Shown: positions 46,325-55,526 of the stretch, piece by piece
Position numbering within the stretch: position 1 is the stretch's first letter
Layout of the letters: the number at the start of each line of letters is the position of its first letter
Assembly (NCBI RefSeq): GCF_963676325.1
Contig: NZ_OY781099.1
Coordinates: forward strand, 806,001-870,000
From: an uncultured Bacteroides sp.
Lineage (GTDB): Bacteria > Bacteroidota > Bacteroidia > Bacteroidales > Bacteroidaceae
Reading direction: 5' to 3'
DNA: 64,000 nt
Made by a program: the position numbers and the translations under genes
The notes under the pieces: generated by a model
What the model saw: only the letters and a program-made list of their open reading frames with translations
The model's database searches: none
What the model was told of the DNA's origin: nothing

Positions 46325-47047
46325 ATGAATTGTATTGTGGTTGATGATGAACCTTTGGCCAGAGAAGGAATGGGACTTCTGGTTAAAAAGACTAAGGAAC
46401 TGAACCTTGTTGCCAGTCTGAATAGTGCAGATGCTGCGGCTAAGTTTATGCTTTCAGAATCTGTTGATCTGGTTTTTCTGGATATTCAGATGCCGGGAAC
46501 AAATGGCATTGAATTTGCAAAATCGGTTTCTCAGAACACACTGATCATATTTACTACTGCTTATGCTGAGTATGCATTGGATAGTTATGAGGTGGATGCT
46601 ATTGATTATCTTCTGAAGCCTGTAACCTTGAACCGTTTTCAGAAAGCGGTGGACAAGGCTGTTTCTTATCACAGCATGTTGCAGTCAAAGGTGAACAGTC
46701 ACATTGAATCCGTTGAAACGGATTTTATATTCGTAAAGTCGGAACGCCGGATATTTAAGATTTACTTTAAGGATATTCGTTATATTGAGGGACTGAAAGA
46801 TTATGTGGTGATCTATACTCAGGATGCGAAGATTATTACGGCCATCAACCTGAAAAATATATATGAACAGCTGCCGCATAATATTTTTATCCGTGTAAGT
46901 AAATCGTATATAGTCAATCTGTCTCACATTGATTCTCTGGATAATAATGACATTCAGATTGGAAGTCAGAAAATTCCTATCGGCAACAGTTTCCGGGATT
47001 ATCTTTTCGATAAATTCATCTCTAAAAAGATTCTGAGCAGTAAATAA
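46325..47047 (+). CDS. LytTR-family response regulator
   Basis: A 240-residue regulator: receiver domain with acidic pair DDEPLAREG at the start and phospho-acceptor Asp53 in LVFLDIQMPG, conserved Lys in YLLKPV, then a LytTR DNA-binding domain (FIFVKSERRIFKIYFKDIRY, FIRVSKSYIVNLSHIDSL). Cytoplasmic partner of the upstream kinase. Last gene of the operon. A decayed copy of the C-terminal coding sequence lies at 53251-53358. Confidence 0.96.
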   Translation: MNCIVVDDEPLAREGMGLLVKKTKELNLVASLNSADAAAKFMLSESVDLVFLDIQMPGTNGIEFAKSVSQNTLIIFTTAYAEYALDSYEVDAIDYLLKPVTLNRFQKAVDKAVSYHSMLQSKVNSHIESVETDFIFVKSERRIFKIYFKDIRYIEGLKDYVVIYTQDAKIITAINLKNIYEQLPHNIFIRVSKSYIVNLSHIDSLDNNDIQIGSQKIPIGNSFRDYLFDKFISKKILSSK

Positions 47048-47098
47048 CAACTCTGCTTGTTCTATGGCAGATTACATCTTTATAGGAAATAATAAAAT

Positions 47099-47133
47099 AA
47101 GCGCCTGTATCAGATTACTGAATACAGGCGCTT
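47099..47133. terminator. Bidirectional terminator
   Basis: Perfect stem AAGCGCCTGTAT/ATACAGGCGCTT between the convergent regulator gene and the efflux operon. T-rich on the minus side (CTTATTTTATTATTT). Confidence 0.88.
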
Positions 47134-47155
47134 TCTACATTGAAAAAATAAAGGT

Positions 47156-48433
47156 TTACAGTTTAATATCCCATATTCCGGCACTCTTTTCCAGTTCTAC
47201 CATGGCAGATGCATAGTTGAACAGTGTTTCGTAATAGAGTGCCTGAACATCATCATAAGTGCGCTGAGCATTCAGTACTTCGAGAAGGGAAACTTCTCCA
47301 CGGCTGTAGCTGTATATTTTGCCTTTCAGTACCTGATTGGCTTGCTCCAGCATACCATTTTCATAATGTTCCACCTGTTTGGTCAGTGACTCATACTGAT
47401 GATATGCTTTTAATATTTCATTCTGAACCTGCAATACTGCCTGATCATACTGAATGGATGCTTGCTCGGTGCGATGCTTTGCAGCCAGGATAGCACCTTT
47501 GTTCAGTCGGGAGAACTGTAACGGTATAGCTATTCCTGCTGTTACTCCTGAATATGCAGGCGCTGGTGCATCTTCGTTCTTTACCTGTGCATTGTGGCTC
47601 ACTTCCAGAGATACATCAACATCCATGTTTCTTTCACGGCGTGCTACCTTCAGGGCACGGTTGGCTACATCAATATTTTGCATGGCTGCGGTAATGTCCG
47701 ATCTTGAAACAGTTCCCTGTCTGATTAAGTCTGGCAGGTCGAAACTGCGGCGGGCAATATGCAGCGATGCATCAGGACGGAAGAGGAGAGAAGCGTCTTT
47801 TGTTCCGGTATACACCGAAAGGGATGTAAGAGCATTCTTCGTCTCTGATTCCGATTGCAACAGTTCATTGTACATAATCCCTGCTTCAAGCTTGCTCTGA
47901 ATAGCGTCTATCTCCATGATCTTTCCTTTAGAAAGACGGATGCTGTCTGACTTTGCCAGCTCAAAGATATTCTGGTAAGCATTCTGTTTAACCTTGTACA
48001 ACTGATCTTGCTTCAGTGCTTCCATATAGGCAACGGTGGCATCTGCCCTTAGGTTGCGTAAGTAGTCGGCAAGAAGGGCTATGGTAAGAGAACTCTCACT
48101 GCGAGCCAGTTCTACTGCTGCTGTTCGTTTGCCAAAAGTAACTGTCTGCGAAATGGATACAGAACCTCCGTATCCCATTTTCTTTTTTGCTTGCTCGTTA
48201 TTGAAGTAGCTGAATCCCAGTTGCGGGTCATTTCTCACTTTGGCAGCAATGGCTTCTGCCTCAGATATGCTGACGTTTAGCTTTTCGGCAGCATATTCCA
48301 GATTGCCTGCATTTACTTTCTCCATATATTGGGAGTAGGTGAGCGGTTGCACGGATGTCTGCGCGTTACCTTGCAGACATGCCATATAGATTAGTGCACA
48401 TGTAACAATGTGCTTTTTTATAGTTATTTTCAT
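47156..48433 (-). CDS. TolC-family outer-membrane efflux protein (CzcC/CusC type)
   Basis: A 425-residue protein with a signal peptide (ending GNAQ) and the two-fold helical repeat of TolC proteins: long amphipathic helices (YAAEKLNVSISEAEAIAAKV and RGEVSLLEVLNAQRTYDDVQ). It forms the outer-membrane channel of the efflux pump encoded just upstream; its start overlaps the stop of the RND gene by four bases (ATGA). Last gene of the operon. Confidence 0.93.
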   Translation of the reverse strand: MKITIKKHIVTCALIYMACLQGNAQTSVQPLTYSQYMEKVNAGNLEYAAEKLNVSISEAEAIAAKVRNDPQLGFSYFNNEQAKKKMGYGGSVSISQTVTFGKRTAAVELARSESSLTIALLADYLRNLRADATVAYMEALKQDQLYKVKQNAYQNIFELAKSDSIRLSKGKIMEIDAIQSKLEAGIMYNELLQSESETKNALTSLSVYTGTKDASLLFRPDASLHIARRSFDLPDLIRQGTVSRSDITAAMQNIDVANRALKVARRERNMDVDVSLEVSHNAQVKNEDAPAPAYSGVTAGIAIPLQFSRLNKGAILAAKHRTEQASIQYDQAVLQVQNEILKAYHQYESLTKQVEHYENGMLEQANQVLKGKIYSYSRGEVSLLEVLNAQRTYDDVQALYYETLFNYASAMVELEKSAGIWDIKL

Positions 48434-51400
48434 ACTTTATCCTGATTAGATTCGTAAAGTTTCTGTTGTTCCTCCTCTTCCTGTACTCTTTTCCGTTCCA
48501 GTTTAAGCTGATGATTTTCTATCATGAAATAGAGTGCCGGAAGCACATAAAGAGTAATGACTGTAGAGAACAGCAATCCGTAAACAATTACAGTGGCTAG
48601 CGGACGTTGCACATCCGAACCGATGCCGGTGGAGAAGGAAGCAGGCAGCAGACCGAGTACAGCAACAGTGGCTGTCATCAGTACCGGACGGAAACGGTGA
48701 CGGGTTCCTGTTACTACTGCTTCATAAAGATCTTTTCCATCTTTGCGGAGGTTATTGATATGTGATACCATAATCACTCCGTTCTGTATGGCTACACCAA
48801 CCAGTGCAATGAAACCTACAGCGGAAGACACATTCAGCGTCATGCCTCTGAGGTTGAGGGCAAGCATACCTCCGAATACAGCCAATGGAATGACACTCAT
48901 TTGTAAAACAGCCTGGCGGAACTTGCCGAAAGCCCCGAACAGCAAGAGTAGCATAATGCCAAGAGCGAGCGGGATGACTACTGCCAACCGTGAATAGGCG
49001 CGTTGCTGATTTTCAAACTGTCCGCCCCATTTGATATGGATATTCTGTTTGTTGTACTCCACGTTCTTGTCAATCTGTCTGTTTGCTTCCTGCAGGAAGG
49101 AGGTTAAATCTACTCCGCGGAGATTGACACGTACAGTGAGGTGGCGCTTGTTCATTTCACGGGTAATGGTACTGGCTCCGGTAGTCATCTTTATCTGTGC
49201 AACCTGCGAAAGAGGTATTTTGACTCCCGAGTCGGTGGTGAGCATCAGGTTACCGATCTCTTCAGGCGTGCTTCTGCTTTCTTCATTGAAACGGCAGGTT
49301 ACATCATATGATTTACTTCCCACAAAAATCTGAGAAACGGAAGTACCTCCGATAGCCATCTCAATAAGATCTGTCACATCGGATATGTTGAGTCCGTACT
49401 GAGCAATCCGGTCTCTGTCAGCAATAATTTGCAACTGTGGCAGGGGAGGTTCCTCGTCTATTGTCACATCTTCAGCTCCTTTAATACCTTTCAGCGTCTT
49501 TTCCACTTGTTCGCTGACACGGCGTGTGTCGGCCAGATTTTCACCGTAAATCTTTACGGCAAGGTCACTGTGCGCTCCTGCAACCTGATCCATCACCATG
49601 TCGATAATGGGCTGTGAGAATCCTACGGTATATCCCGGCATCTTTTTCAGTGCTGCCGACATTTCTTCTATCAGATCGGCTTTCTTCTTTCCGTTTTTCC
49701 ATGTGTCGTAAGGCTTTAGTCCCACGCTGCATTCCACATGCGAAAGTGAGAAAGCATCAGTTCCGGCATCATCACGGCCTACCTGTGTCATTACGTAAGA
49801 CACTTCATCAAACTTCATGATTGTTTTACGGAAATCTTCAGCCATCTGTTTGGACCTGTCAATGGAGATTCCCGGAGGAAGCTGCATCTGAACCCAGATA
49901 GAGCCTTCATCGAGCGGAGGAAGGAAGTCTTTTCCTACTGTGTAACTGAACACTCCGGCAAGTAAAAGGATTACTGCAAGAGGTGCAAGAACTCTTTTGG
50001 GTTTTTTCAATATATTGACAGTCTGCCTGTGATAGATATCTGACAGTTTTTCCAGCCATTTATTCTTATATATCTTGCTTGGCTTACGATAGGCCATGAA
50101 TGCAAGTCCTGGTATCAGGAAGAAGGACACAGCCAGAGCTCCCAGCAATGCATATCCCACGGTATAGGCCATTGGGGTAAACAGTTTCTTTTCAATATGC
50201 TGGAAAGTAAATAGCGGAAGATAAGCAGTTATGATAATGAGCGTTGAGAAAAGAATAGGCTTGGCTACTTCGAATGCCCGCTTCATAATAGACTCTTCCT
50301 GCAGTGGTACAAGTGGATTGCTTTCCCGCTTTTTCAGGATGGTTTCCATCATTACAATGGCTCCGTCCACCAATATACCAAAGTCTATAGCTCCCAGTGA
50401 CAGCAAGTTGGCAGGTATGCCGGTTACGTGCATCAATATGAAGGCTATCAGCAATGACAGTGGAATGGTCAGGGCTACCAGCAAAGCTCCTCTCCAGTTA
50501 CCAAGGAATACAATAAGCACAAGTACAACCAGTATCATTCCTTCAAGTAAGGTATGTGAAACGGTGTGTAGTGTGGTTTCTACCAGATTGGTGCGGTCCA
50601 CGAACGGATGAATTGTTACTCCTTTAGGCAATATGGAACTATTAAGCTCATTTACAGCCAGATGCACATCTTTCAGAACCGATGAAGGGTTCTGGAAACG
50701 AAGCATCTGAACAATGCCTTCTACCCCGTCGGTGAGGTTGATCTTTTTGTCGCAGTAGCCAAGCACGCCTTTGCGTTCCAGATTACCGTATTTCAGTTTA
50801 CCTACATCGTTGAGGTAAACAGGAACACCGTTCTCTGATTTCAGAACTACCTGTCCCAGATCGTTCAGGTCTTTTACAAGCCCTATCCCACGTATCACAT
50901 AACTAAGATCGCCGCGGTTAAGAATACTACCTCCGGCATTGATATTGTTTTTCTCTATCTTATCTTTGATATCAGACAGTGAGATGTTGTATTGCTCCAT
51001 TTTATGCGGATCAACCTCTATCTGATATTGAGTGGTGATTCCTCCGAAGTTGCTCACATCGGCTACACCGGTAACTTGTTTTAACCGGGGAATGACCACC
51101 CATTTGTTGAGGTCGGTCAGCTCTCGCAGGTCGTGATTCTTGCTTTCCAGCACATAACGGAATATTTCACCCGTAGCAGAAGTGAGCGGATTAAGTCCCG
51201 GAATGGCATTATAAGGCAGTTCCACATCACCCAGACGTTCCTGAACCCGCTGCCGTGCCCAGTAATCATCTACACCGTCTTCAAAAACAAGAGTAATGGT
51301 CGATATACCAAAAGAGTTCCGGCTTCGCATCACTGTCATTCCTGGAAGTCCGTTCAGTGTCCGTTCGATAGGAATACTAATTTGTTGTTCTATCTCCTCT

Positions 51401-51570
51401 GCAGCCAGTCCCGGAACCTGTGTTACCACCTGTACCGTAACATCGGCAATATCCGGATACGCATCAATGGCCAGCTGATCCCATGAATAATACCCGATAA
51501 CGGCTATAAAGCAAAACACGACAAACATCAGACCTCGCCGATGTATTGCCAGATTGATTAACTTTTTCAT
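48430..51570 (-). CDS. Heavy-metal RND efflux pump, CzcA type
   Basis: A 1046-residue inner-membrane proton/metal antiporter with twelve transmembrane segments and two large periplasmic loops. The TM4 motif reads DFGILVDGAIVMMET with Asp396, Asp402 and Glu409, matching the DFG...DGA....E signature of the zinc/cobalt/cadmium group (CzcA) and not the copper group. The only change is Thr for the usual Asn after the Glu. Forms a tripartite pump with the adaptor upstream (5 bp gap) and the TolC protein downstream. Metal choice is inferred from the motif only. Confidence 0.94.
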   Translation of the reverse strand: MKKLINLAIHRRGLMFVVFCFIAVIGYYSWDQLAIDAYPDIADVTVQVVTQVPGLAAEEIEQQISIPIERTLNGLPGMTVMRSRNSFGISTITLVFEDGVDDYWARQRVQERLGDVELPYNAIPGLNPLTSATGEIFRYVLESKNHDLRELTDLNKWVVIPRLKQVTGVADVSNFGGITTQYQIEVDPHKMEQYNISLSDIKDKIEKNNINAGGSILNRGDLSYVIRGIGLVKDLNDLGQVVLKSENGVPVYLNDVGKLKYGNLERKGVLGYCDKKINLTDGVEGIVQMLRFQNPSSVLKDVHLAVNELNSSILPKGVTIHPFVDRTNLVETTLHTVSHTLLEGMILVVLVLIVFLGNWRGALLVALTIPLSLLIAFILMHVTGIPANLLSLGAIDFGILVDGAIVMMETILKKRESNPLVPLQEESIMKRAFEVAKPILFSTLIIITAYLPLFTFQHIEKKLFTPMAYTVGYALLGALAVSFFLIPGLAFMAYRKPSKIYKNKWLEKLSDIYHRQTVNILKKPKRVLAPLAVILLLAGVFSYTVGKDFLPPLDEGSIWVQMQLPPGISIDRSKQMAEDFRKTIMKFDEVSYVMTQVGRDDAGTDAFSLSHVECSVGLKPYDTWKNGKKKADLIEEMSAALKKMPGYTVGFSQPIIDMVMDQVAGAHSDLAVKIYGENLADTRRVSEQVEKTLKGIKGAEDVTIDEEPPLPQLQIIADRDRIAQYGLNISDVTDLIEMAIGGTSVSQIFVGSKSYDVTCRFNEESRSTPEEIGNLMLTTDSGVKIPLSQVAQIKMTTGASTITREMNKRHLTVRVNLRGVDLTSFLQEANRQIDKNVEYNKQNIHIKWGGQFENQQRAYSRLAVVIPLALGIMLLLLFGAFGKFRQAVLQMSVIPLAVFGGMLALNLRGMTLNVSSAVGFIALVGVAIQNGVIMVSHINNLRKDGKDLYEAVVTGTRHRFRPVLMTATVAVLGLLPASFSTGIGSDVQRPLATVIVYGLLFSTVITLYVLPALYFMIENHQLKLERKRVQEEEEQQKLYESNQDKV

Positions 51571-51575
51571 ACCTC

Positions 51576-52682
51576 TTATCGTGCATCATTTAGATAGAAA
51601 GCTCCTTTGGTGACTACATACTCTCCTGAATTAAGCCCGGAAAGTATAACCAGTCTGTCATTCGTTGCAGAAACAGTAGTCACTTTACGTTTTACATACT
51701 TATTCTTTCCGGCAGATACAAGCACATAATTATTATCTTCCTGCTGCAAGACTGCTGAGGCTGGGATGAGTATTTTTGGGGTAGGGGCATCGGTCAGTTT
51801 TACGGTACCATACATTCCTGGTTTCATCTGGCGGCTGACATTGCTGCATTCTATAAGTACTTCTACAGAACGTGTATCTTCGTCCATCATTTCACTGATG
51901 TGATAAATCTTTCCTTTAACCTCTTTTCCGGGCAAAGCAACCAGAGAAATTCCTACTTCGGACAGGTTACGGATTAAACTTACGTCTTTTTCTTTTACAT
52001 GAGCAACCACCCATACTTTATCCAGATTGGCAATGATGGCTACTGGCTCTGCATCTTCTTTGAGGTACTGTCCAAGTACGATGTTACTTTTTACAACCTC
52101 TCCCGATATTGGTGAACGCACTACCAGCGGACGGCCTAAGCTCAGCTGATTTGGGTTGATACGATAAACCTGCAAAGCTGCTTTTGCATTCTCGAAATCT
52201 TTCTTTTTTAGTTCGTAATTAAGTTCGGCTTCTTCTTCTTCTTTCTCAACGCCCACTTTATTCAGAAGTAGGTCTTTCTCTCTTCTCAGACTTTTGTATG
52301 CCAGTCCCATTTCCTGCTTTGCCTGATAATAGGCTTTTGTTGTTTCAAAGAATCCCGGTGAGCTGATTTCAAAAATTGGGCTTCCAGCTGCTACCTTTTG
52401 TCCCAGACGTACCAGTGATTTTGTTATTCTTCCGGCAAATGGTGAAGCTATTTCTGCATAGTTGGTTGGAATGGCCTTTACCACTCCCGATGTAGTGAAA
52501 CCTGGATAGTAGGTTTCCGGAGTAGCTATAGTTGTTTTTAACTTTCCCGCTAAGGATGACTCATTGGATACAATGATAGTATCTCCCTGAACCGTGAACT
52601 CACGGCTCTCTTTTGCATCTTCTTTTTGCTTACATGAAGATACAGCTGTTGCTATCAGCAACAGGTAAACATATTTTTTCAT
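51576..52682 (-). CDS. Efflux RND periplasmic adaptor (membrane fusion protein)
   Basis: A 368-residue lipoprotein (ATAVSSC, Cys about 17). Lipoyl halves with ASPFAGRITKSLVRLGQKVAAG and VVRSPISGEVVKSNIVLGQY flank a helical hairpin (about residues 115-175), followed by the beta-barrel and membrane-proximal domains. It links the RND pump to the outer-membrane channel. No His-rich metal-binding extension is seen here; the His-rich protein upstream may fill that role. Confidence 0.93.
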   Translation of the reverse strand: MKKYVYLLLIATAVSSCKQKEDAKESREFTVQGDTIIVSNESSLAGKLKTTIATPETYYPGFTTSGVVKAIPTNYAEIASPFAGRITKSLVRLGQKVAAGSPIFEISSPGFFETTKAYYQAKQEMGLAYKSLRREKDLLLNKVGVEKEEEEAELNYELKKKDFENAKAALQVYRINPNQLSLGRPLVVRSPISGEVVKSNIVLGQYLKEDAEPVAIIANLDKVWVVAHVKEKDVSLIRNLSEVGISLVALPGKEVKGKIYHISEMMDEDTRSVEVLIECSNVSRQMKPGMYGTVKLTDAPTPKILIPASAVLQQEDNNYVLVSAGKNKYVKRKVTTVSATNDRLVILSGLNSGEYVVTKGAFYLNDAR

Positions 52683-52748
52683 AAGTTTATTGCTTAAATA
52701 ATTGAATTGCTAGCCTTGATAATAAACAAGGGCATCTGTCTCAAAAAA

Positions 52749-53081
52749 TTAAGCAGTAAAAGGAGGAGCACGTAAAGGGTTAGAGGTCAGACTCCTTAAA
52801 TGAATGCAGACAATGTTCTTCGGTGAATGAAGAATGCGGTATAATAATCTTATAAAGCTTAAAAAGAAAGCTGAATAAGCAGTAAGCAGAATAACTGATA
52901 ACAGATGGATAGTCTCGAATTCAACCTGTGAGTGGCTATGCCCGGCTTTGTAAGGGTGAGAGTGAGAAATGAGCCCTTCAGCTGTTTCGTGAGTGTGAAA
53001 AAAGAGCGTTGTTCCCCCGTAATAGCTTACAAAAAGAGCTATCAGCAGTATTTTTGATATATTAAGAAGCCTCTGTTTCAC
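52749..53081 (-). CDS. Small His-rich membrane protein of the metal-efflux operon
   Basis: About 110 residues: a hydrophobic N-terminal segment (ILLIALFVSYYGGTTLFF), a His-rich stretch HTHETAEGLISHSHPYKAGH, a second hydrophobic segment, and a C-terminal ending LRAPPF. There is no ATG near the start; an in-frame TTG at 53105 overlaps the -7 element at 53103-53110, so the GTG at 53081 is the better start. Small His-rich proteins of this layout are found before czc/cus genes in Bacteroidetes. It may bind or sense the metal in the periplasm (inference). Confidence 0.7.
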   Translation of the reverse strand: MKQRLLNISKILLIALFVSYYGGTTLFFHTHETAEGLISHSHPYKAGHSHSQVEFETIHLLSVILLTAYSAFFLSFIRLLYRILHSPKNIVCIHLRSLTSNPLRAPPFTA

Positions 53082-53102
53082 GAAATATCTCTGTTTTGGG
53101 TG

Positions 53103-53110
53103 CAAAGATA
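53103..53110 (-). promoter_or_regulatory. -7 element of the metal-efflux operon
   Basis: TATCTTTG on the minus strand followed by CACCC, a full -7 match. The transcript would begin about seven bases later, only about 15 bases before the GTG at 53081, which rules out the upstream TTG as start. No good -33 seen. Confidence 0.6.
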
Positions 53111-53250
53111 AAGATTAATTTAATTGTTAATACATAAAAGAGCCTAAATGCATTGTTTTTTCTATTAACTGAGCATAAAGGTTTGTCTTGTGTAGTTTCT
53201 ATTTCATTTTAGTTACAAAAACAAACAAAAAAACAGAAGAATCTTACTTT

Positions 53251-53358
53251 TTGGATAATAATGACATTCCGATAGGAAACTAACAGATTCCTATCGGCGG
53301 TAGTTACCGGAATTATCTTTCTATAAATTTATTTCTAAAAGATTCTCAGCAATAAATA
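53251..53358 (+). pseudogene. Relic of a LytTR response-regulator C-terminus
   Basis: The sequence reads LDNNDIPIGN, stop, QIPIGGSYRNYL, then loses frame to the end; the intact gene at 46325-47047 ends LDNNDIQIGSQKIPIGNSFRDYLF and so on. Matching bases run to the final stop region (CAGCAATAA against GAGCAGTAAATAA). It has an internal stop and small deletions. The rest of 53106-53409 is AT-rich without other features. Confidence 0.85.
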
Positions 53359-53409
53359 TCCGGATGGCTGTCATTATTCAATAGCGGTTCACTTTTACAA
53401 CTTTTTTCC

Positions 53410-55215
53410 TTACTGTGGCTGATGGTTTTCTTGTTTTGCTCCATCTGCTTGTAATGCGGAAAGAGGGTAGGTGAGGCTGGCTGTACCATCCATGGTTGGT
53501 TCATTGCTGGAATAGTCGCCCACACAGTCATGGTATACCATCTCATTGGGCTGGAAGCGCTCGTAAGCCTGTCCATCAGTAATAACTACACCTCTAAGAT
53601 TTTTAAAGATATTGGTGTATACCGGACCATCGACCAGTCCTCCGGTGGGATTCCCCAGTCCCATGGCTGTGATAGATGCATGTGGCTTCGATGGAAAATC
53701 TCCGTTTTTAGGAAAATCTATGATCATGCTTGTTCCCCACGGATTGCATCCTAAAAGCCAGTCCACTAATGATGATTCCATCTCCTCATATTTGCAGTCG
53801 CCACTCAGTTTTCTGTACAACCTGCATTGTGTAATCATGGCTGTAACCAGATTGTTTGAACACCAGATAAATGGCACTCCAACAAGAAAAGGTGATTCCT
53901 TGCCTTTCTGATATACATTTTCGATGCCGGAACGCAGATTTCTGATAAACTCTTTACTCAATCGTTCGTTGCCATCTGCCCTGGCCAGTAAATAATGCCC
54001 CATATTCATAAATGGATACCATTGATAATGTCGTGCACTGTCGGCTCCCATCCATGGAGTAACAGGCTCTTTTCGGGCATATTCAACAGCCGCATTAAGG
54101 TATTTCTTGTCTTTTGTTACATTGTATAACTGTGCTCCCGCCAGTTCCATATCGTCAGTCCAGTTATCTTCCTCATAGATGTATGGAGACTTCACAGAGG
54201 CAGTCTGACAAACTCCCGGATTTGCTGCACCAAACTGGTAAGCATCATCGGCCTTGCTGCCAATCTCTTTTGCTAATTCCGGGTAGAAGGGTTTAAGTAT
54301 CTCTGCCCCCAGTGCAAAGCAGGATGCAAATTTGCCGGCGGTTGAGGCTACTCCTGTTGTGGCGTTTGTAAACGGGCCGCGAACCTGTGGCTTTCCTGTG
54401 CAGAAGTAAACCGGCCGGCCTAGGCCTGGGCCGTATCCGTAATCTACCTTATCTTCAGTAGGTAAACGGAAGTTGGCATGGTCACGATCATCGGCTATCT
54501 GATTATACATCTCTCCCTTGCCAGGATTCATACGGTTTAGCCAGTCCAGTCCCCACTTTATTTCATCCACAATATCAGGAATGCCATTGGCACCAGCCAG
54601 TCCGGCTGCATCAAATTCGTCCTTAAAGGATTTTGGATTTTGCATATAGGCAAACATCATCTGATACATGGCATTTGCAGAGGTAGTAGTATACTGAAGA
54701 TAATCGGAAGCATCATGCCAACCGCCCCGTACATCAATCTTTTGTCCGGTTTTGGTTGGATGATAAACAATATATCCGTCGTGTGTGTGGCAACTGTCTT
54801 TCAGGTAAGGGTTATATCCGCAACGTTGGAATCTCATGTAATTAAGCAATACGTCGGCTGTTCCGTTATATACCTTCGTACCTACAGGGAATACCGATGA
54901 TTTATACTTTCCACATGTAAGGTAGTAGTTGCCGGCAGTCTGGAAGGAACTGAAATCGAGTCGGTAAACACTTCTCATTTTACCGAATAAAGCCACTTCT
55001 TTCAATGAACTGAATTTCTTTACACTCTTTCCGTTTGTTGCATTTACCAAAGAAAAATCTTTGAGATGAGTTTTTTCTTCACTCATAAATACCGCTACTT
55101 TTTTGGAGATTGGTAGGTAACCCACCTGATTGATTCTGATCCAACCCTCAGCTTGTGCATATAAGGTAAAAAGTACACAACACAGGGTAATGATACATTT
55201 CTTTGTTTTCATCAT
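53410..55215 (-). CDS. Glycoside hydrolase family 9 (cellulase-type) enzyme
   Basis: A 601-residue exported enzyme: signal peptide (ending AQA), Ig-like N-terminal domain of the CelD type (IRINQVGYLPISKKVAVF), then an (alpha/alpha)6 barrel. Catalytic features: GGWHDASDY with Asp168 and Asp171 (base region), the His motif in KPHASITAMGLGNP, and the acid Glu572 in DYSSNEPTMDGTASL. GH9 enzymes are endo- or exo-beta-1,4-glucanases. There is no dockerin or CBM. Transcribed alone from a well-spaced promoter (55316-55346). A second ATG three bases later is equally possible as the start. Confidence 0.95.
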   Translation of the reverse strand: MMKTKKCIITLCCVLFTLYAQAEGWIRINQVGYLPISKKVAVFMSEEKTHLKDFSLVNATNGKSVKKFSSLKEVALFGKMRSVYRLDFSSFQTAGNYYLTCGKYKSSVFPVGTKVYNGTADVLLNYMRFQRCGYNPYLKDSCHTHDGYIVYHPTKTGQKIDVRGGWHDASDYLQYTTTSANAMYQMMFAYMQNPKSFKDEFDAAGLAGANGIPDIVDEIKWGLDWLNRMNPGKGEMYNQIADDRDHANFRLPTEDKVDYGYGPGLGRPVYFCTGKPQVRGPFTNATTGVASTAGKFASCFALGAEILKPFYPELAKEIGSKADDAYQFGAANPGVCQTASVKSPYIYEEDNWTDDMELAGAQLYNVTKDKKYLNAAVEYARKEPVTPWMGADSARHYQWYPFMNMGHYLLARADGNERLSKEFIRNLRSGIENVYQKGKESPFLVGVPFIWCSNNLVTAMITQCRLYRKLSGDCKYEEMESSLVDWLLGCNPWGTSMIIDFPKNGDFPSKPHASITAMGLGNPTGGLVDGPVYTNIFKNLRGVVITDGQAYERFQPNEMVYHDCVGDYSSNEPTMDGTASLTYPLSALQADGAKQENHQPQ

Positions 55216-55315
55216 AGAATTTTATACGTTTTTATATTCAGAAATAGCTTAATCAGTACGTTTATGGGGATTGCTATCATTCTCATACTGATAGAATTAA
55301 GGATTGTAATGTTCG

Positions 55316-55346
55316 CAAATTTAAAAGAATGTTTCAATATGTCCAA
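55316..55346 (-). promoter_or_regulatory. Promoter of the GH9 gene
   Basis: Minus strand -33 TTG (55344-55346), 20-bp spacer, -7 TAAATTTG (55316-55323): full Bacteroides consensus, about 100 bp before the start. Confidence 0.65.
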
Positions 55347-55484
55347 CAAAATAGGATGATAAGTTAATGGCTTTGATATAAAAAATATTTCTGAATATTA
55401 ATTTGTGTTTAAATGTAAGTTGGACGAATAGTTGTTTGTATTCAATTTATATAAATTGTTTAAGGTAGTGTAGTCTGTAAATAG

Positions 55485-55492
55485 TATCTTTG
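55485..55492 (+). promoter_or_regulatory. -7 element of the creatininase-family gene
   Basis: TATCTTTG, exact -7 consensus, 35 bp before the ATG at 55527. No well-spaced -33. The rest of the 311-bp divergent gap shows only the GH9 promoter. Confidence 0.6.
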
Positions 55493-55526
55493 CTTTCAAT
55501 TGATAAGAACCTTAAAAACAGAATAA

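Noticed and set aside
48430..51570. Copper/silver pump (CusA)
   Set aside because: The TM4 motif DFG...DGA....E is that of the zinc/cobalt/cadmium group, and the copper-type motif is absent.
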